A stretch of 64,000 nt of DNA from Pseudomonas karstica (GTDB lineage: Bacteria > Pseudomonadota > Gammaproteobacteria > Pseudomonadales > Pseudomonadaceae): assembly GCF_009707515.1 (NCBI RefSeq), contig NZ_WLYI01000003.1, forward strand, positions 1-64,000, read 5' to 3'. Numbering within the stretch: the stretch's first letter is position 1; every line of letters starts with the position of its first letter. A model generated the notes under the pieces. It was not told the origin of the DNA. It was given only the letters and a program-made list of their open reading frames with translations, and ran no database searches. The position numbers and the translations under genes were made by a program. Below are positions 1-13,300 of the stretch, in pieces.

Positions 1-1
1 T

Positions 2-610
2 AACGACGACCAGGTGAAGATCCGCGGTTTTCGCATTGAGCTGGGCGAGATCGAAGCCAAACTCGCTCGACACGAAGCGGTAAAAGAAGCCGTGGTGCTG
101 GCTCGCGAAGACGTACCGGGAGAAAAAAGGCTGGTCGCCTACTACACGTCGCAGGCATCGCCGGACACAGGCAGCCTGCGCGCGTACCTGCAAGTGCATT
201 TGCCGGAGTACATGGTGCCGGCTGCCTACGTGCGACTCGATGTCCTGCCGCTGACCCCCAACGGCAAGCTCGACCGCAAAGCCCTGCCAGCGCCGAACAG
301 CGACGCCTATGCCACGCGTCATTACGAAGCGCCGGTGGGTGACGTCGAAATCAGGTTGGCTTTGCTCTGGGCCGAGTTGCTGAAGGTCGACCGGGTCGGT
401 CGACACGATCACTTCTTCGAACTGGGTGGGCATTCACTGTTGGCGGTCAGCCTGATCGAACGCATGCGCAAGGAGAGCATGGAGGTTGATGTGCGCGTGC
501 TGTTCGGTCAGCCGACGCTGGCTCTGGTCGCTGCGGCCGTGGGGCAGGTGCAACGCATCGAGGTGCCGCAGAGCAAGATCCCGACGCTCATGCGCAAACG
601 CAGTATCTGA
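2..610 (+). CDS. Non-ribosomal peptide synthetase, C-terminal fragment (5' end outside window)
   Basis: The reading frame is open from the window edge and enters inside an adenylation domain at core motif A8 (NDDQVKIRGFRIELGEIE, first codons). It continues through A10 (LTPNGKLDRKALP) and a peptidyl carrier domain with the 4'-phosphopantetheine serine in GGHSLLAV (about nt 427-450), and ends in a short basic tail. There is no thioesterase or epimerase after the carrier domain, so the chain must pass to another synthetase. The 10,307-residue protein encoded 326 nt downstream starts with a dual condensation/epimerisation domain and is the obvious acceptor. The substrate cannot be read because the selectivity residues lie outside the window. 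The fragment is very similar to the matching part of module 2 of the downstream protein. A GTG at 14 could be mistaken for a start but lies inside the A domain. Confidence 0.95.
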   Translation, partial: NDDQVKIRGFRIELGEIEAKLARHEAVKEAVVLAREDVPGEKRLVAYYTSQASPDTGSLRAYLQVHLPEYMVPAAYVRLDVLPLTPNGKLDRKALPAPNSDAYATRHYEAPVGDVEIRLALLWAELLKVDRVGRHDHFFELGGHSLLAVSLIERMRKESMEVDVRVLFGQPTLALVAAAVGQVQRIEVPQSKIPTLMRKRSI

Positions 611-623
611 GTCACCTGCGGTG

Positions 624-653
624 GCAATCCGATGGGCTCGCTCATCGGATTGC
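624..653 (+). terminator. Terminator-like hairpin after upstream NRPS gene
   Basis: GCAATCCGATG (624-634) is perfectly complementary to CATCGGATTGC (643-653) across an 8-nt loop, giving an 11-bp stem that begins 13 nt after the stop codon. No T-run follows, so it is not a textbook intrinsic terminator. It may act as an attenuator or stabilise the 3' end of the mRNA. Confidence 0.5.
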
Positions 654-691
654 GCCGATCCTGCGAGTCCCGCCTGACCCCCTCCAGGGCT

Positions 692-711
692 TGTCCCTGC
701 TTCCCATGACA
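692..711 (+). promoter_or_regulatory. syr-syp-like box (LuxR/SyrF-type activator site)
   Basis: The sequence TGTCCCTGCTTCCCATGACA fits the published syr-syp box pattern TGTCCCG-N6-CGGGACA: 6 of 7 positions in the left arm and 5 of 7 in the right arm, with exactly six spacer bases. In P. syringae this box is bound by SyrF/SalA-type LuxR proteins upstream of syringomycin and syringopeptin genes. A SyrF/RfiA-type regulator is encoded at 42683-43555. A related sequence lies at 36931-36949 upstream of the efflux operon. Binding is inferred. Confidence 0.6.
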
Positions 712-936
712 TACATCTCCCGCCGAATGTTCTAATTTTTTTAACCTGTAAGGGGCGTAATTGCTGCCTCTGATCAGCTATCAATTTTGAAACATGGCGA
801 TGCCCTCACAGCCCTGATCCATACGTAGCCATCGGCCCTTGAAACGCAGCCGATTTCCGGGTTCAGGCGTCACGCCGTATCTAAAAACCACGTTTTTTAT
901 CGTCAACCACTCCGAATTTAAAAAGCAGGTTCTTCA

Positions 937-3900
937 ATGCAATTCAGCGATTTGATGGCCGTTCTTTCCAAGCACCCGATCCGTCTGCAACTGGATGACG
1001 ACAAACTGGTGATCCTGGGCGACGACGAAGGACTGGACAGCGCTCTGTGGGACAGTCTTGCGATCCATAAGAGTGAATTGCTCGACCTGGTGCAAAGAAA
1101 CGGCGGTGACTGGCTGAGTCCGGCATTTCGCATCACCCCGGACATGCTGCCCCTGGCCAATCTCACTCAAGAAGAGATTGACCGGGTTGTCGACAGCGTG
1201 CCTGGCGGCGCTGGCAATGTGCAGGACATCTACCCGATGGCGCCGTTGCAAGAAGGCATTCTTTACCATCACCTTGCGGCGCAGCAGGGCGATCCCTACG
1301 TACTGCATGCCCTGTTCGGGGCCGAGCAGCGCTCACGGCTTGATGATTTTACCCAGGCGCTGCAAGGGGTGATCAACCGCCACGATATCCTGCGCACCAG
1401 CGTGGTTTGGGAAGGCTTGGATGAACCGGTGCAAGTGGTTTGGCGCGAGGCCACGCTGGCCCTGGAAGAGATCGTCCTCGACCCGGCTGCCGGAAATATC
1501 GAGGGGCAGTTGCAGCAGCGCTTCGACACCCAGCATCACCGCCTGGATGTGCGCAAGGCCCCGCTGCTGCGGCTGGTCTGCGCGCAAGACCGCGACAATG
1601 ATCGTTGGGTGGCGATTCTGTTGTTCCACCACATGGCACTCGACCATGCGGCGCTGGAGGTGGTGCAGCACGAGATGCAAGCGTTCCTGCTCGGCCAGGC
1701 GCAAGACTTGCCCGGCGCGGTGCCTTACCGCAATTACGTGGCACAGGTCCGACTGGGCGTCAGTGGCGAGGCCCATGAGGCGTTTTTCCGCGAAATGTTG
1801 AGCGATATCGATGAGCCGACGCTGCCATTCGGGATTGCCGATGTGCCGGAACACGCGCCGGCTATCGAGGAAGTCAATCTGGCGCTCGATACGTCACTGA
1901 GCGTTCGACTGCGGGCTCAGGCCCGGCAGTTGGGCGTGAGCGCCGCGAGCCTGCATCATTTGGCTTGGGCGCGGGTGGTGGGCGCTGTGTCCGGCAGGCA
2001 AGACGTGGTATTCGGCACCGTGCTGATGGGGCGCATGCAAGGCGGCGACGGTGCGGATCGCGCGCTGGGCATGTTCATCAACACCTTGCCGCTGCGGGTC
2101 AACCTGGGCGTGCAGAACGTACGCGACGGGGTAAAAACCACCCATGCCGGCCTGACGGCGCTGCTCGGTCATGAGCATGCTTCGTTGGCGTTGGCCCAGC
2201 GCTGCAGCAGTGTGCCGGCCCCTACGCCGCTGTTTGGTTCACTGCTCAACTACCGGCACAGCGGCACGGCGCAGGTCGCGTCAGCCGCAGCGCTTAAGGC
2301 ATGGGAAGGCCTACAGACACTGGGCGGCGAAGAACGCACCAACTATCCACTGACCTTGTCAGTGGATGATCTGGGCGAAGACTTCAGCCTGAGCGTGCTG
2401 GCCCTGTCCGGGATTGGCGCGCAGCGTGTCGGCGATTACATGCTGGTGGCGCTCGAAGGCCTGATCCGGGCCTTGGAGCAGGATCCGCAGATGCCGCTGC
2501 ACCAACTCACTATCCTGCCGAGCGCTGAGTATCAGCAGGTAGTGCGGGATTTCAATGCGACGTCTCGACGCTATCCGCAGGACAGTACCGTTCATGGCCT
2601 GTTCGAGGCGCAGGTTTTGGCGGCTCCACAGGCGACGGCGGCGATACATGGCGCGCGAAGCCTGACTTACCAGGAACTCAACACCAAGGCTAATGGCCTG
2701 GCTCATCACTTGGTTGGCCTCGGTGTACAACCGGGTGATCGTGTGGCGATTCTGCTGGAGCGTTCGCTTGAATTGCTGATCAGTCAGTTGGCGATTCTCA
2801 AATGCGGGGCGGTTTATGTACCGCTGGATGCCAGTGCGCCTGCCGATCGTCAGCAGTTTATGCTGCAAGACAGCGGGGCGCAGGTGGTGCTGGCGTTGAG
2901 TGCGACGACGGTGCCTGAAAATGCCAGGCGTGTGGATCTGGACAACCTGGACCTGGACGCTGAAGTGACCCACGATCTGGGTTTGGTGCAAACCGCCGAG
3001 TCGGTCGCCTACCTGATGTACACCTCGGGCTCGACCGGCGCGCCAAAGGGCGTATTAGTTGCGCACCGGGCGATCAATCGGTTGGTGATCAATAACGGTT
3101 ATGCCGAGTTCAACGCCCAGGATCGCGTGGCGTTCGCCTCCAACCCGGCCTTTGACGCCAGTACCCTCGACGTTTGGGCGCCGTTGCTCAATGGCGGTTG
3201 TGTGGTGGTGGTTGAACAGGATGTGTTGTTGTCGCAAGAGCGCTTTAAAACGCTGCTGCTTGAACAATCAATCAGTGTGTTGTGGATGACGGCTGGTTTG
3301 TTCCATCAATACGCCGCCGGTTTGCTATCGGTATTCAGTCAGTTGCGCTACCTGATCGTCGGCGGCGACGTGCTTGACCCGGCAGTGATTGGTCGGGTGC
3401 TGAAGGATGGTGCACCGCAGCATCTGCTCAACGGTTATGGCCCGACTGAGGCGACCACGTTCACCACCACGTTTGAGATCAAGTCAGTTGGTGAGGGCAG
3501 CATTCCAATCGGCCACCCCGTCGGCAACACCCAAGTCTATGTGTTGGACGCGCACCAGCAGCCTGTACCGCTGGGTGTGGCGGGCGAGTTGTATATCGGT
3601 GGCGACGGCGTGGCGAAGGGGTATTTGAACCGGCCTGAACTGACTGCCGAGAAGTTTGTCGTTGATCCGTTCAATGCTGATGCGTTGCTCTATCGCACCG
3701 GCGACCTCGGTCGTTGGCTACCAGACGGCAATGTCGAATACTTGGGTCGTAACGACGACCAAGTGAAAATCCGTGGTTTTCGCATCGAACTCGGCGAAAT
3801 TGAAGCGCGTTTGGGCCTGTGTTCGGGCGTGCAAGATGCCGTGGTGCTGGCACGTCAAGACGAGTCGGGCCCAAAACGCCTGGTCGGTTATGTTATCTCC

Positions 3901-4335
3901 CAGCCGGGTGTCACCTTGTCAGTGCAGGATTTGCGCGCTGAACTGGTCGCCTCACTGGCCGAGTACATGATTCCTGGGGCTTTCGTGGTCCTTGATAGTT
4001 TCCCGCTCACTGCCAACGGCAAACTTGATCGTCGCGCGCTGCCAGCGCCGGATGCCGAGGCCTACGCCAGCCGCGAGTACGAAGCACCGCAGGGCGAAAT
4101 CGAAGAAACCCTGGCCAAGCTCTGGGCTGAAGTGTTGAAGGTCGAACGCGTTGGTCGCCACGACCACTTTTTCGAACTGGGCGGGCACTCGCTGCTGGCC
4201 GTCACGCTGATCGAACGGATGCGCCAGGTCGATCTGAGCGCCGACGTGCGCGTCCTGTTCAGCCAGCCAACCCTGGCCGCACTGGCCGCCGCCATCGGCA
4301 GTGGCAAAGAAATCAACGTCCCGGAAAACCTGATA
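937..4335 (+). other. NRPS module 1: dual C/E - A(Val) - PCP
   Basis: Boundaries are approximate. The C domain has YPMAPLQEGILYHHL and HHMALDH, so it should accept and epimerise the last residue of the upstream synthetase. A-domain selectivity residues at GrsA positions 235-331 read D-A-L-W-I-G-G-T-F, the Val/Ile pattern, with Val preferred. The carrier serine is in GGHSLLAVT (about residue 1084). A first-module dual C/E domain together with a docking segment shows that this protein is not an initiation module. Confidence 0.85.
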
Positions 4336-7300
4336 CCGCTGGACTGCGAACACATCACCCCGGCCATGCTGCCGTTGGCGACCCTGACCCAAGACACCAT
4401 CGACCGTATCATCGCCACCGTTCCCGGCGGCGCCCGTAACGTGCAGGATATCTACCCCCTGGCGCCATTGCAGGAAGGCATCCTCTATCACCATTTGGCC
4501 GCCGAGCAGGGCGATCCTTATGTCTTGCAATCGCAGTTCGCCTTCGACAACCGCGAACGCCTCGACGCTTTTATTCAAGCGCTGCAAGTAGTGATTGATC
4601 GCCACGACATTCTGCGCACCGGCGTTGTCTGGGATGGGGTGGAGTCACCCGCCCAAGTGGTTTGGCGCCAGGCGACATTGTACCTTGAGCAGGTCGAACT
4701 CGACCCGGCCGCTGGCGATGCTGTGACGCAGTTGAGCCAGCGCTACGACCCGCGACATCACCGACTGGATGTCAGCCAGGCGCCGATGATGCGCCTGGCC
4801 TTTGCGCAGGACGACACCCATCAACGGCTGGTTGCGACGCTGTTGTTTCACCATATGGCACTCGATCACACGGCCATGGAAGTGGTGCAGCATGAGATGC
4901 AGGCATACCTGCTTGGCGAGGCCGATCAACTAAACGACGCCGTGCCGTATCGCAACTATGTGGCCCAAGCACGCCTGGGCGTGAGTCGCGAGGAACACGA
5001 AGGGTTTTTCCGCGAGATGCTCGGCGATATCGATGAGCCGACCCTGCCGTTCGGTTTGCAGGATGTGCAAGGCGACGGGCGTGATATTGAAGAACATACC
5101 CGGCCCGTCGAGGTTGCGCTGGACCTGCGCCTGCGGGCCCAGGCGCGCCAACTCGGCGTGAGTGCCGCCAGCCTGATGCACTTGGCTTGGGCGCAAGTGC
5201 TGGGCAAAGTTTCCGGCAGACAGGACGTGGTGTTTGGCACTGTGCTGATGGGCCGGATGCAGGGCGGCGAGGGCGCTGACCGGGCGCTGGGGATGTTCAT
5301 CAACACCCTGCCACTGCGGGTGGACGTCGGCACCCAAGGCGTACGGTCCGGCGTCAAGGCGGCCCATGCGCGACTGACGGCCTTGCTGGGGCACGAACAC
5401 GCGTCCTTGGCGTTGGCCCAACGTTGCAGCGGTGTGCCGGCACCGACCCCATTGTTCAGCGCGCTACTCAACTATCGCCACAGCGCGACGAACGTTGCCT
5501 CGGCGCAAGCACTGGACGCGTGGGGTGGCATTACGCTCCTAAACGGAGAAGAACGGACCAATTATCCGCTGACCCTGAACGTCGATGACCTGGGCAACGG
5601 CTTTAACCTGACGGTGCTGGTGGCGTCTCAGGTCGGCGGGCAGCGTGTCTGCGATTACATGCATACGGCGCTGGAAACATTGGTATTGGCGCTGGAACAG
5701 ACGCCGCAGGCGTCGTTGTACCGGCTGCCGGTGTTGCCGGTGGCTGAGCGTGAACAGTTGCTGGTGACGTTTAACGCCACGCAAGCCGATTACCCGCTGG
5801 AGCAGACGATTCACGGCTTGTTTGAAGCCCAGGTGGCGCGCACTCCAGAGGCGCTGGCGGTGCTGCATGGCGCGCAACGCCTGAGTTATCGCGAACTGAA
5901 TGCCAAGGCCAACCAGTTGGCGCATTACCTTCGCGGGCAAGGCGTGCAGCCGGATTCGCGAGTGGCGATCTGTGTCGAGCGTGGCCTCGACATGGTGGTA
6001 GGGCTGTTGGCAATTCTGAAGGCGGGCGGTGGTTATGTACCGCTGGATCCGGCCTATCCGTTGGACCGGATTGCCTACATGCTCGAAGACAGCACGCCGG
6101 CCGTGGTGTTGGCGCAGGCAGCTACACTCGGGTTGCTGAGCGAAGCGTCGATGCCAGTGATCAACCTGGACAGCGGGCTCTGGCAGGATGAATCCGTCTC
6201 CAATCCAGAGATTGCTGAGCTGACCTCGTCGCACCTGGCCTACGTGATCTACACCTCGGGCTCCACCGGTTTGCCCAAAGGCGTGATGATCGAACACCGC
6301 AACACCGTGAACTTCCTGACCTGGGCACAGCGTTCGTTTGACGCTGAAACCTTGGCCAAAACCCTGTTCTCCACCTCGTTGAACTTCGACTTGGCGGTCT
6401 ACGAGTGCTTTGCACCACTGACGTCCGGCGGCAGCATCGATGTCGTGACTAATGTGCTGGAACTGCAGCAGGGCGAACACGACATCACCTTGATCAACAC
6501 CGTGCCTTCGGCGCTCAAGGCGTTGCTGGAATCTGGCGGGCTGAGCGAAGGCGTGCACACGGTCAACGTCGCTGGCGAAGCGCTGAAGCGCAGCCTGGTG
6601 GAAAACCTGTTTGAACAGACTCAGGTCAAGCGCCTGTGCAACCTTTACGGCCCTTCGGAAACCACCACCTACTCAAGCTGGGTCTCGATGGCCCGCGAAG
6701 ACGGTTTTGCCGCACACATCGGTAAACCTGTCGCCAACACCCAGTTCTACCTGCTGGACGAGCACGGGCAACCGGTGCCGTTGGGTGTTGCCGGTGAAAT
6801 CTATATCGGTGGTGCCGGCGTGGCGCGGGGTTACCTGAACCGTGACGACCTGACCGCTGAACGCTTCCTCAAAGACCCGTTCAGTACCGCTGCGAATGCG
6901 CGCATGTACCGCACTGGTGACCTGGGTCGTTACCTGCCCGATGGCAACATCGAATACCTGGGCCGCAACGACGACCAGGTGAAAATCCGCGGTTTCCGCA
7001 TCGAGCTGGGTGAGATCGAAGCCAAACTCGCTCGACACGAAGCCGTAAAAGAGACCGCAGTGCTGGCCCGTGAAGACGTTCCCGGCGACAAACGCCTGGT
7101 CGCCTACTACACCTCGGCGCAAACACTCGACATCGACGCACTGCGTCGTCACCTGCAAACCCAACTGCCGGACTACATGATTCCGGCTGCCTACGTGCAC
7201 CTCGACGCATTGCCGCTGACCCCCAACGGTAAACTGGACCGCAAGGCCCTGCCGGCACCGGACTCAACTGCTGTCATTGCCCGCATCTACGAAGCCCCGC

Positions 7301-10300
7301 AAGGCGAGGTCGAAATTGCCCTCGCACAGATCTGGCAAGACCTGCTGGGTCTGCCGCAAGTCGGCCGTCACGACCACTTCTTCGAACTCGGTGGGCATTC
7401 ATTACTGGCCGTCAGCCTGATTGGGCGGATGCGCCAGCTCGGTTTGTCGGCGGACATTCGTGTCTTGTTCGGCCAGCCAACCCTGGCGGCGCTGGCAGCT
7501 GCGGTCGGTGGCACCCCTGAAATCGTGGTGCCGGCCAACAACATCCTGCTGGGTTGCACCCACATCACCCCGGACATGCTGCCTTTGGTCAAACTGGACC
7601 AGCCGGCCATCGACCGTATTGTGGCGTCGGTCTCGGGCGGTGCGCGCAACGTGCAGGACATCTACCCGCTGGCGCCGCTGCAAGAAGGCATTCTTTATCA
7701 CCATATTGCTGCAGAGCAGGGTGACCCCTATGTGCTGAAGGCGACGTTCACCGTCGCAGATCGCGAGCGTCTGGAGGCCTTCACACACGCCTTGCAAGGT
7801 GTTATCGACCGCCATGACATCCTGCGCACCTCGGTGGTGTGGCAGGGGCTCGACGAGCCGGTGCAAGTGGTCTGGCGCAAAGCGCAACTGGCCGTCGAGG
7901 AAGTTACATTTGACGCTGGCGAAGGCGAGATCGCCGACCGCTTGCGCGAGCAATTCGACACCCTGCATTACCGTCTGGACATGCAACAGGCGCCGTTGAT
8001 GCGCATTGCGTTTAGCCACGATGCGCCGAATCAGCGCTGGGTGGCCATGCTGTTGTTCCACCACATGGCACTCGATCACGTGGCCCTGGAGGTGGTGCAA
8101 CAGGAAATGCAGGCGTACTTGTTGGGGCAGGCAGACGCGTTGGGCGAAGCGGTGCCTTACCGCAACTATGTGGCCCATGCGCAACTGGGCGTCAGCCGCG
8201 AGGAACACGAAGGGTTTTTCCACGCCATGCTGGGTGACGTAGACGAACCGACCTTGCCGTTCGGCCTGCAGAATGTCCGGGGCGATGGCAGTGACATCGA
8301 AGAGGCCACGCTGAACCTCAGCGCCGACCTGAGCCTGCGTCTGCGGGCGCAAGCGCGCCAGTTAGGTATCAGCGCCGCGAGCCTGCACCATTTGGCCTGG
8401 GCTCAGGTGCTGGGCCAGGTATCGGGCCGTGACGACGTGGTGTTCGGTACAGTGTTGATGGGCCGGATGCAGGGTGGCGAAGGTGCCGAGCGGGCATTGG
8501 GGATGTTCATCAACACCTTGCCACTGCGGGTGAACCTCGGTGAGCTTGGCGTGCGTGATGGTGTAAAAGCCACCCATGCCCGGTTGACCGAATTGCTGGG
8601 CCACGAACATGCCTCGCTGGCATTGGCCCAACGTTGCAGCGGGGTGGTCGCGCCGTTGCCATTATTCAGCGCCTTGCTCAACTATCGACACAGCGCCGGG
8701 CATTCTGCGTCGCCCGATGCCCTGAACGCCTGGGAAGGGATTGAAATCCTCAGCAACGAAGAACGCACCAACTACCCGCTGACACTCTCGGTGGATGACC
8801 TGGGCAAGGACTTCAGCTTGACGGCGCTGGCCATGCCACAGATCGGTGCCGAGCGAATTTGCGCTTACATGGAAACGGCATTGGCGCATCTGGTCGAGTC
8901 GCTGGAGCAAGCGCCCCAGACCCCGTTGCACAGCCTGGCAATCCTGCCGCCTGCTGAGCGTCAACAACTGCTGGTGGAGTTCAACGCAACGACGCGCTCC
9001 TATCCGCAGGATAAAACCGTGCATGGGCTGTTTGAAGCCCAGGTCCTGGCTCATCCGCAGGCAACGGCGGCTGTTCACGACGGGCAAAGCCTGACTTACA
9101 ACGAACTCAATACCAAGGCCAACCAGCTCGCCCATCATCTGCTGAGCGTCGGTGTTCAACCGGGCGAGCGCGTGGCGCTGCTGCTGGAGCGCTCGCTTGA
9201 GCTGCTGATCAGCCAGTTGGCGGTCCTCAAGTGCGCGGCGGTCTACGTGCCACTGGACATCAGTGCGCCTGACGAGCGCCAGCACTTTATGGTGCAAGAC
9301 AGCGAGGCGCAGATTGTGCTGACGCTGAGCTCGACGTCTTTGCCTGAAAACGCACGGCGCGTGGATCTGGATGCGCTCACGCTCGATAGCCTGGCTGCCC
9401 ATGACCCGCAATTGCCGCAGTCAAGCGAGATGCCGGCCTACATCATGTACACCTCGGGCTCGACCGGCACGCCAAAGGGCGTATTGGTTCCGCATCGGGC
9501 GATCAATCGGTTGGTGATCAACAACGGTTATGCCGAGTTCAATGCCCAGGATCGCGTGGCGTTCGCCTCCAATCCGGCGTTCGATGCCAGCACCCTCGAC
9601 GTATGGGCGCCGCTGCTCAATGGCGGTTGCGTGGTGGTGGTTGAACAGGATGTGCTGCTGTCCCAGGAACGCTTTAAAGCGCTGCTGCTTGAGCAATCGG
9701 TCAGTGTGCTGTGGATGACGGCTGGTTTGTTCCATCAATACGCTGCCGGTTTGATGAGTGTGTTTGGCCAGTTGCGCTACCTGATCGTCGGCGGCGATGT
9801 GCTTGATCCGGCAGTGATCCGCCGGGTGCTGAAAGAAGGTGCACCGCAGCACTTGCTCAACGGCTATGGCCCGACGGAAGCGACCACGTTCTCCGCGACT
9901 TATGAAATCAAGACCGCCGTTGAGGGCAGCATCCCGATTGGCCGTCCGATCGGCAATACGCGGCTCTACCTGTTGGATAAACAGGGGCGCCCGGTGCCTA
10001 TCGGTGTGGCGGGTGAGCTGTATATCGGTGGCGACGGCGTGGCCAAGGGGTATTTGAACCGGCCCGAGCTGACTGCCGAGAAGTTTGTCGTCGACCCGTT
10101 CAGTGCTGGTGCGCTGCTCTATCGCACCGGCGACCTCGGTCGTTGGCTACCAGACGGCAATGTCGAATACTTGGGTCGTAACGACGACCAAGTGAAAGTC
10201 CGTGGCTTTCGCATCGAACTCGGCGAAATCGAAGCGCGTTTGGGCCAGTGCACTGGCGTACAAGACGCTGTGGTGCTGGCGCGCCAGGACGAATCCGGGC

Positions 10301-13300
10301 CAAAACGCCTGGTGGGTTATGTCATCGCTCAGCCAGGTGCCACTTTGTCAGCGCAAGACCTGCGTGCCGAACTTGTCGCTTCACTGGCCGAATACATGCT
10401 GCCGAGTGCTTTTGTGGTCCTCGAGAGTTTCCCGCTTACCGCTAACGGCAAACTCGACCGCCGCGCGCTGCCAGCGCCGGACGCCGAGGCCTACGCCAAT
10501 CGTGAGTACGAAGCCCCTGAGGGTGAAGTAGAAGAAACCCTGGCGCAGCTCTGGTCCGAAGTGTTGAAAGTTGAGCAAGTCGGTCGCCACGACCACTTTT
10601 TTGAACTGGGTGGGCATTCGCTGTTGGCCGTTACGCTGATCGAGCGGATGCGCCAGGCCGGTTTAAGCGCCGACGTGCGCGTCCTGTTCAGCCAGCCAAC
10701 CCTGGCTGCACTGGCCGTCGCCATCGGCAGTGGCAAAGAAATCAAGGTGCCGGCAAACCTGATTCCAGCACATTGCGAACACATCACTCCAGCGATGCTG
10801 CCGCTGGCGAACCTGACCCAGGACGCCGTCGACCGCATCGTCGCCACCGTTCCCGGCGGCGCCTGTAACGTGCAGGATATCTACCCGCTGGCACCGTTGC
10901 AGGAAGGCATCCTTTATCACCACCTCGCAGCCGAGCAGGGCGACCCGTACGTGCTGCAAAGCCAATTTGCCTTCGACAGCCGCGAGCGCCTTGATGGGTT
11001 TATCCAGGCCTTGCAAGTGGTGATCGGTCGCCACGACATTTTGCGCAGCAGCGTGGTGTGGGAGGGACTCGACGAACCGGTTCAAGTGGTTTGGCGCAAG
11101 GTGTTACTGGAACCTGAATGCGTCGACCTGGAGCCTGCGGCTGGAGATATCGCCACGCAGTTGGGCGCCCGCTTCGATGCGCGGCATTATCGCCTCGACC
11201 TGCGGCACGCACCGCTGCTGCATGTGGCTTACGCCCACGACGCCGCGCAAAGCCGCTGGGTGGCAATATTGCTGTTCCACCACATGGCACTGGACCACAC
11301 CGCGCTGGACGTGATGCAGCACGAAATGCAACTGCACCTGCTGGGCCGGACTGAGCAGTTAGGCGCAGCGATGCCGTACCGCAACTATGTGGCCCAGGCT
11401 CGCCTCGGTTTGACTGCGGAGGATCACGAGGCTTTCTTCCGTGAAATGCTCAGTAATGTCGACGAACCGACCCTGCCATTCGGCCTGCAAGATGTGCAGG
11501 GCGATGGGCATGGCATCGACGAGGCTCGCCAGCCTGTCGATCTGGCACTCTCCGTGCGTCTGCGGGCTCAGGCGCGCCAGTTGGGTGTGAGTGCTGCCAG
11601 TCTGGTGCACCTGGCCTGGGCGCAAGTGCTGGGCAAGGTCTCCGGCAAACAGGACGTGGTGTTCGGCACGGTGTTGCTGGGTCGACTGCAAGCCGGCGAC
11701 GGCGCCGACCGGGCGATGGGCATGTTCATCAACACCTTGCCGTTGCGCGTGGATGTTGGCGCCCAAGGTGTCCGGGCCGGGGTCAAGGCGACCCATGCGC
11801 GGCTCACTGAATTGCTTGGTCACGAACATGCGTCCCTGGCGCTGGCACAGCGTTGCAGCGGTGTAACTGCTCCGACGCCGCTGTTCAGTGCCTTGCTCAA
11901 CTACCGGCACAGTGCCGGGGATGTCACCAAGGAAGCTGTGTCAGCCTGGCAAGGCATTGAAGCGCTGGGTGGTGACGAGCGGACCAATTACCCGTTGACC
12001 CTGAATGTGGATGACTTTGGTGAAGGCTTTCACCTCACTGCACTGGTCGCTTCGCCCATCGGTGCCGAGCGCATTTGCGGCTATATGCAAGTAGCGCTGG
12101 ACAACCTGGTGGTGGCGCTGGAAACCGCGCCGCACACACCGCTGCACGCGGTCACGATCTTGCCGCCGGCCGAGTACCAGCAGTTGCTTGAAACCTGGAA
12201 CAGCACCGAGGCGGAGTATGCCCATGACGCGCTGATCCACCAGCAGGTTGAAGCCCGGGCTGCGGCGCAACCAAACGCCGTGGCTGTGGTGTATGAAGAC
12301 CTGAGCCTGACCTACGGCGAGCTCAACGCCCGTGCTAACCAGATCGCCCATCGTTTGCTGGCACTAGGCGTACGCCCGGATGATCGGGTGGCGATCTGCG
12401 TCGAGCGCAGTCTTGATATGATCGTCGGCCTGCTGGGCATCCTGAAGTCCGGTGCCGGCTATGTACCGTTGGACCCGGCGTATCCTGCCGAGCGTATTGC
12501 CTACATGCTGTATGACAGCAGTCCTGTGGCCCTGGTGACACAGCTGCCATTGCGTGCCCAGTTGCCGCAAATGAATCTGCCTACGGTACTGCTCGACTTG
12601 ATCGAAGCCAGTCATGAGGCTGCACCGGCACAGCACAACCCTGATGTTGCGGGCCTCACGTCAGCGCATTTGGCTTACGTGATCTACACCTCCGGCTCGA
12701 CCGGGCTGCCGAAAGGCGTGATGGTCGAACACCGCAACGTCGCTCGGTTGTTTTCGGCAACCCAACCTTGGTTCGACTTTGGTCCACAAGACGTCTGGGC
12801 CTTGTTCCATTCCTTCGCGTTCGATTTCTCGGTCTGGGAAATCTGGGGCGCGCTGACCCACGGTGGGCAGTTGCTGGTAGTGCCGCAGCTAGTCAGCCGC
12901 TCACCGCAATACTGCTACGCATTGCTGTGCAAGGCCGGGGTGACGGTTCTCAACCAGACCCCGAGCGCCTTCCGCCAGTTGATTGCCGCCCAGGGCGAAA
13001 GCGATCTGAGCCATAGCCTGCGGCAGGTGATCTTCGGCGGCGAAGCGCTGGAAACCGGCATTCTCAAGCCCTGGTATGCCCGCCAGGCCAATGCGCAAAC
13101 GCAACTGGTCAACATGTATGGCATCACCGAAACCACGGTGCACGTGACCTACCATGCACTGGACGCGGCCGATGCAGAGATGGTCGGCGTCAGCCCGATT
13201 GGCCGGCGCATTCCCGACCTGCAACTGTACGTGCTGGATGCCCAGCGCGAGCCAGTACCGGTGGGGGTGATCGGCGAGATGTACGTGGGCGGTGCAGGTG

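Larger units (their letters stand above)
611..936 (+). promoter_or_regulatory. Leader/promoter region of the large peptin synthetase
   Basis: This 326-nt gap separates two co-directional synthetase genes. It holds an inverted repeat just after the upstream stop codon (624-653), a syr-syp-like dyad (692-711), and then an AT-richer stretch (about 725-780 and 885-925) that could hold the core promoter. No confident -35/-10 pair was identified. The ATG at 937 is preceded by a weak Shine-Dalgarno (AGCAGG, 923-928). The layout implies that the large synthetase can be transcribed from its own activator-dependent promoter as well as by read-through. Confidence 0.55.
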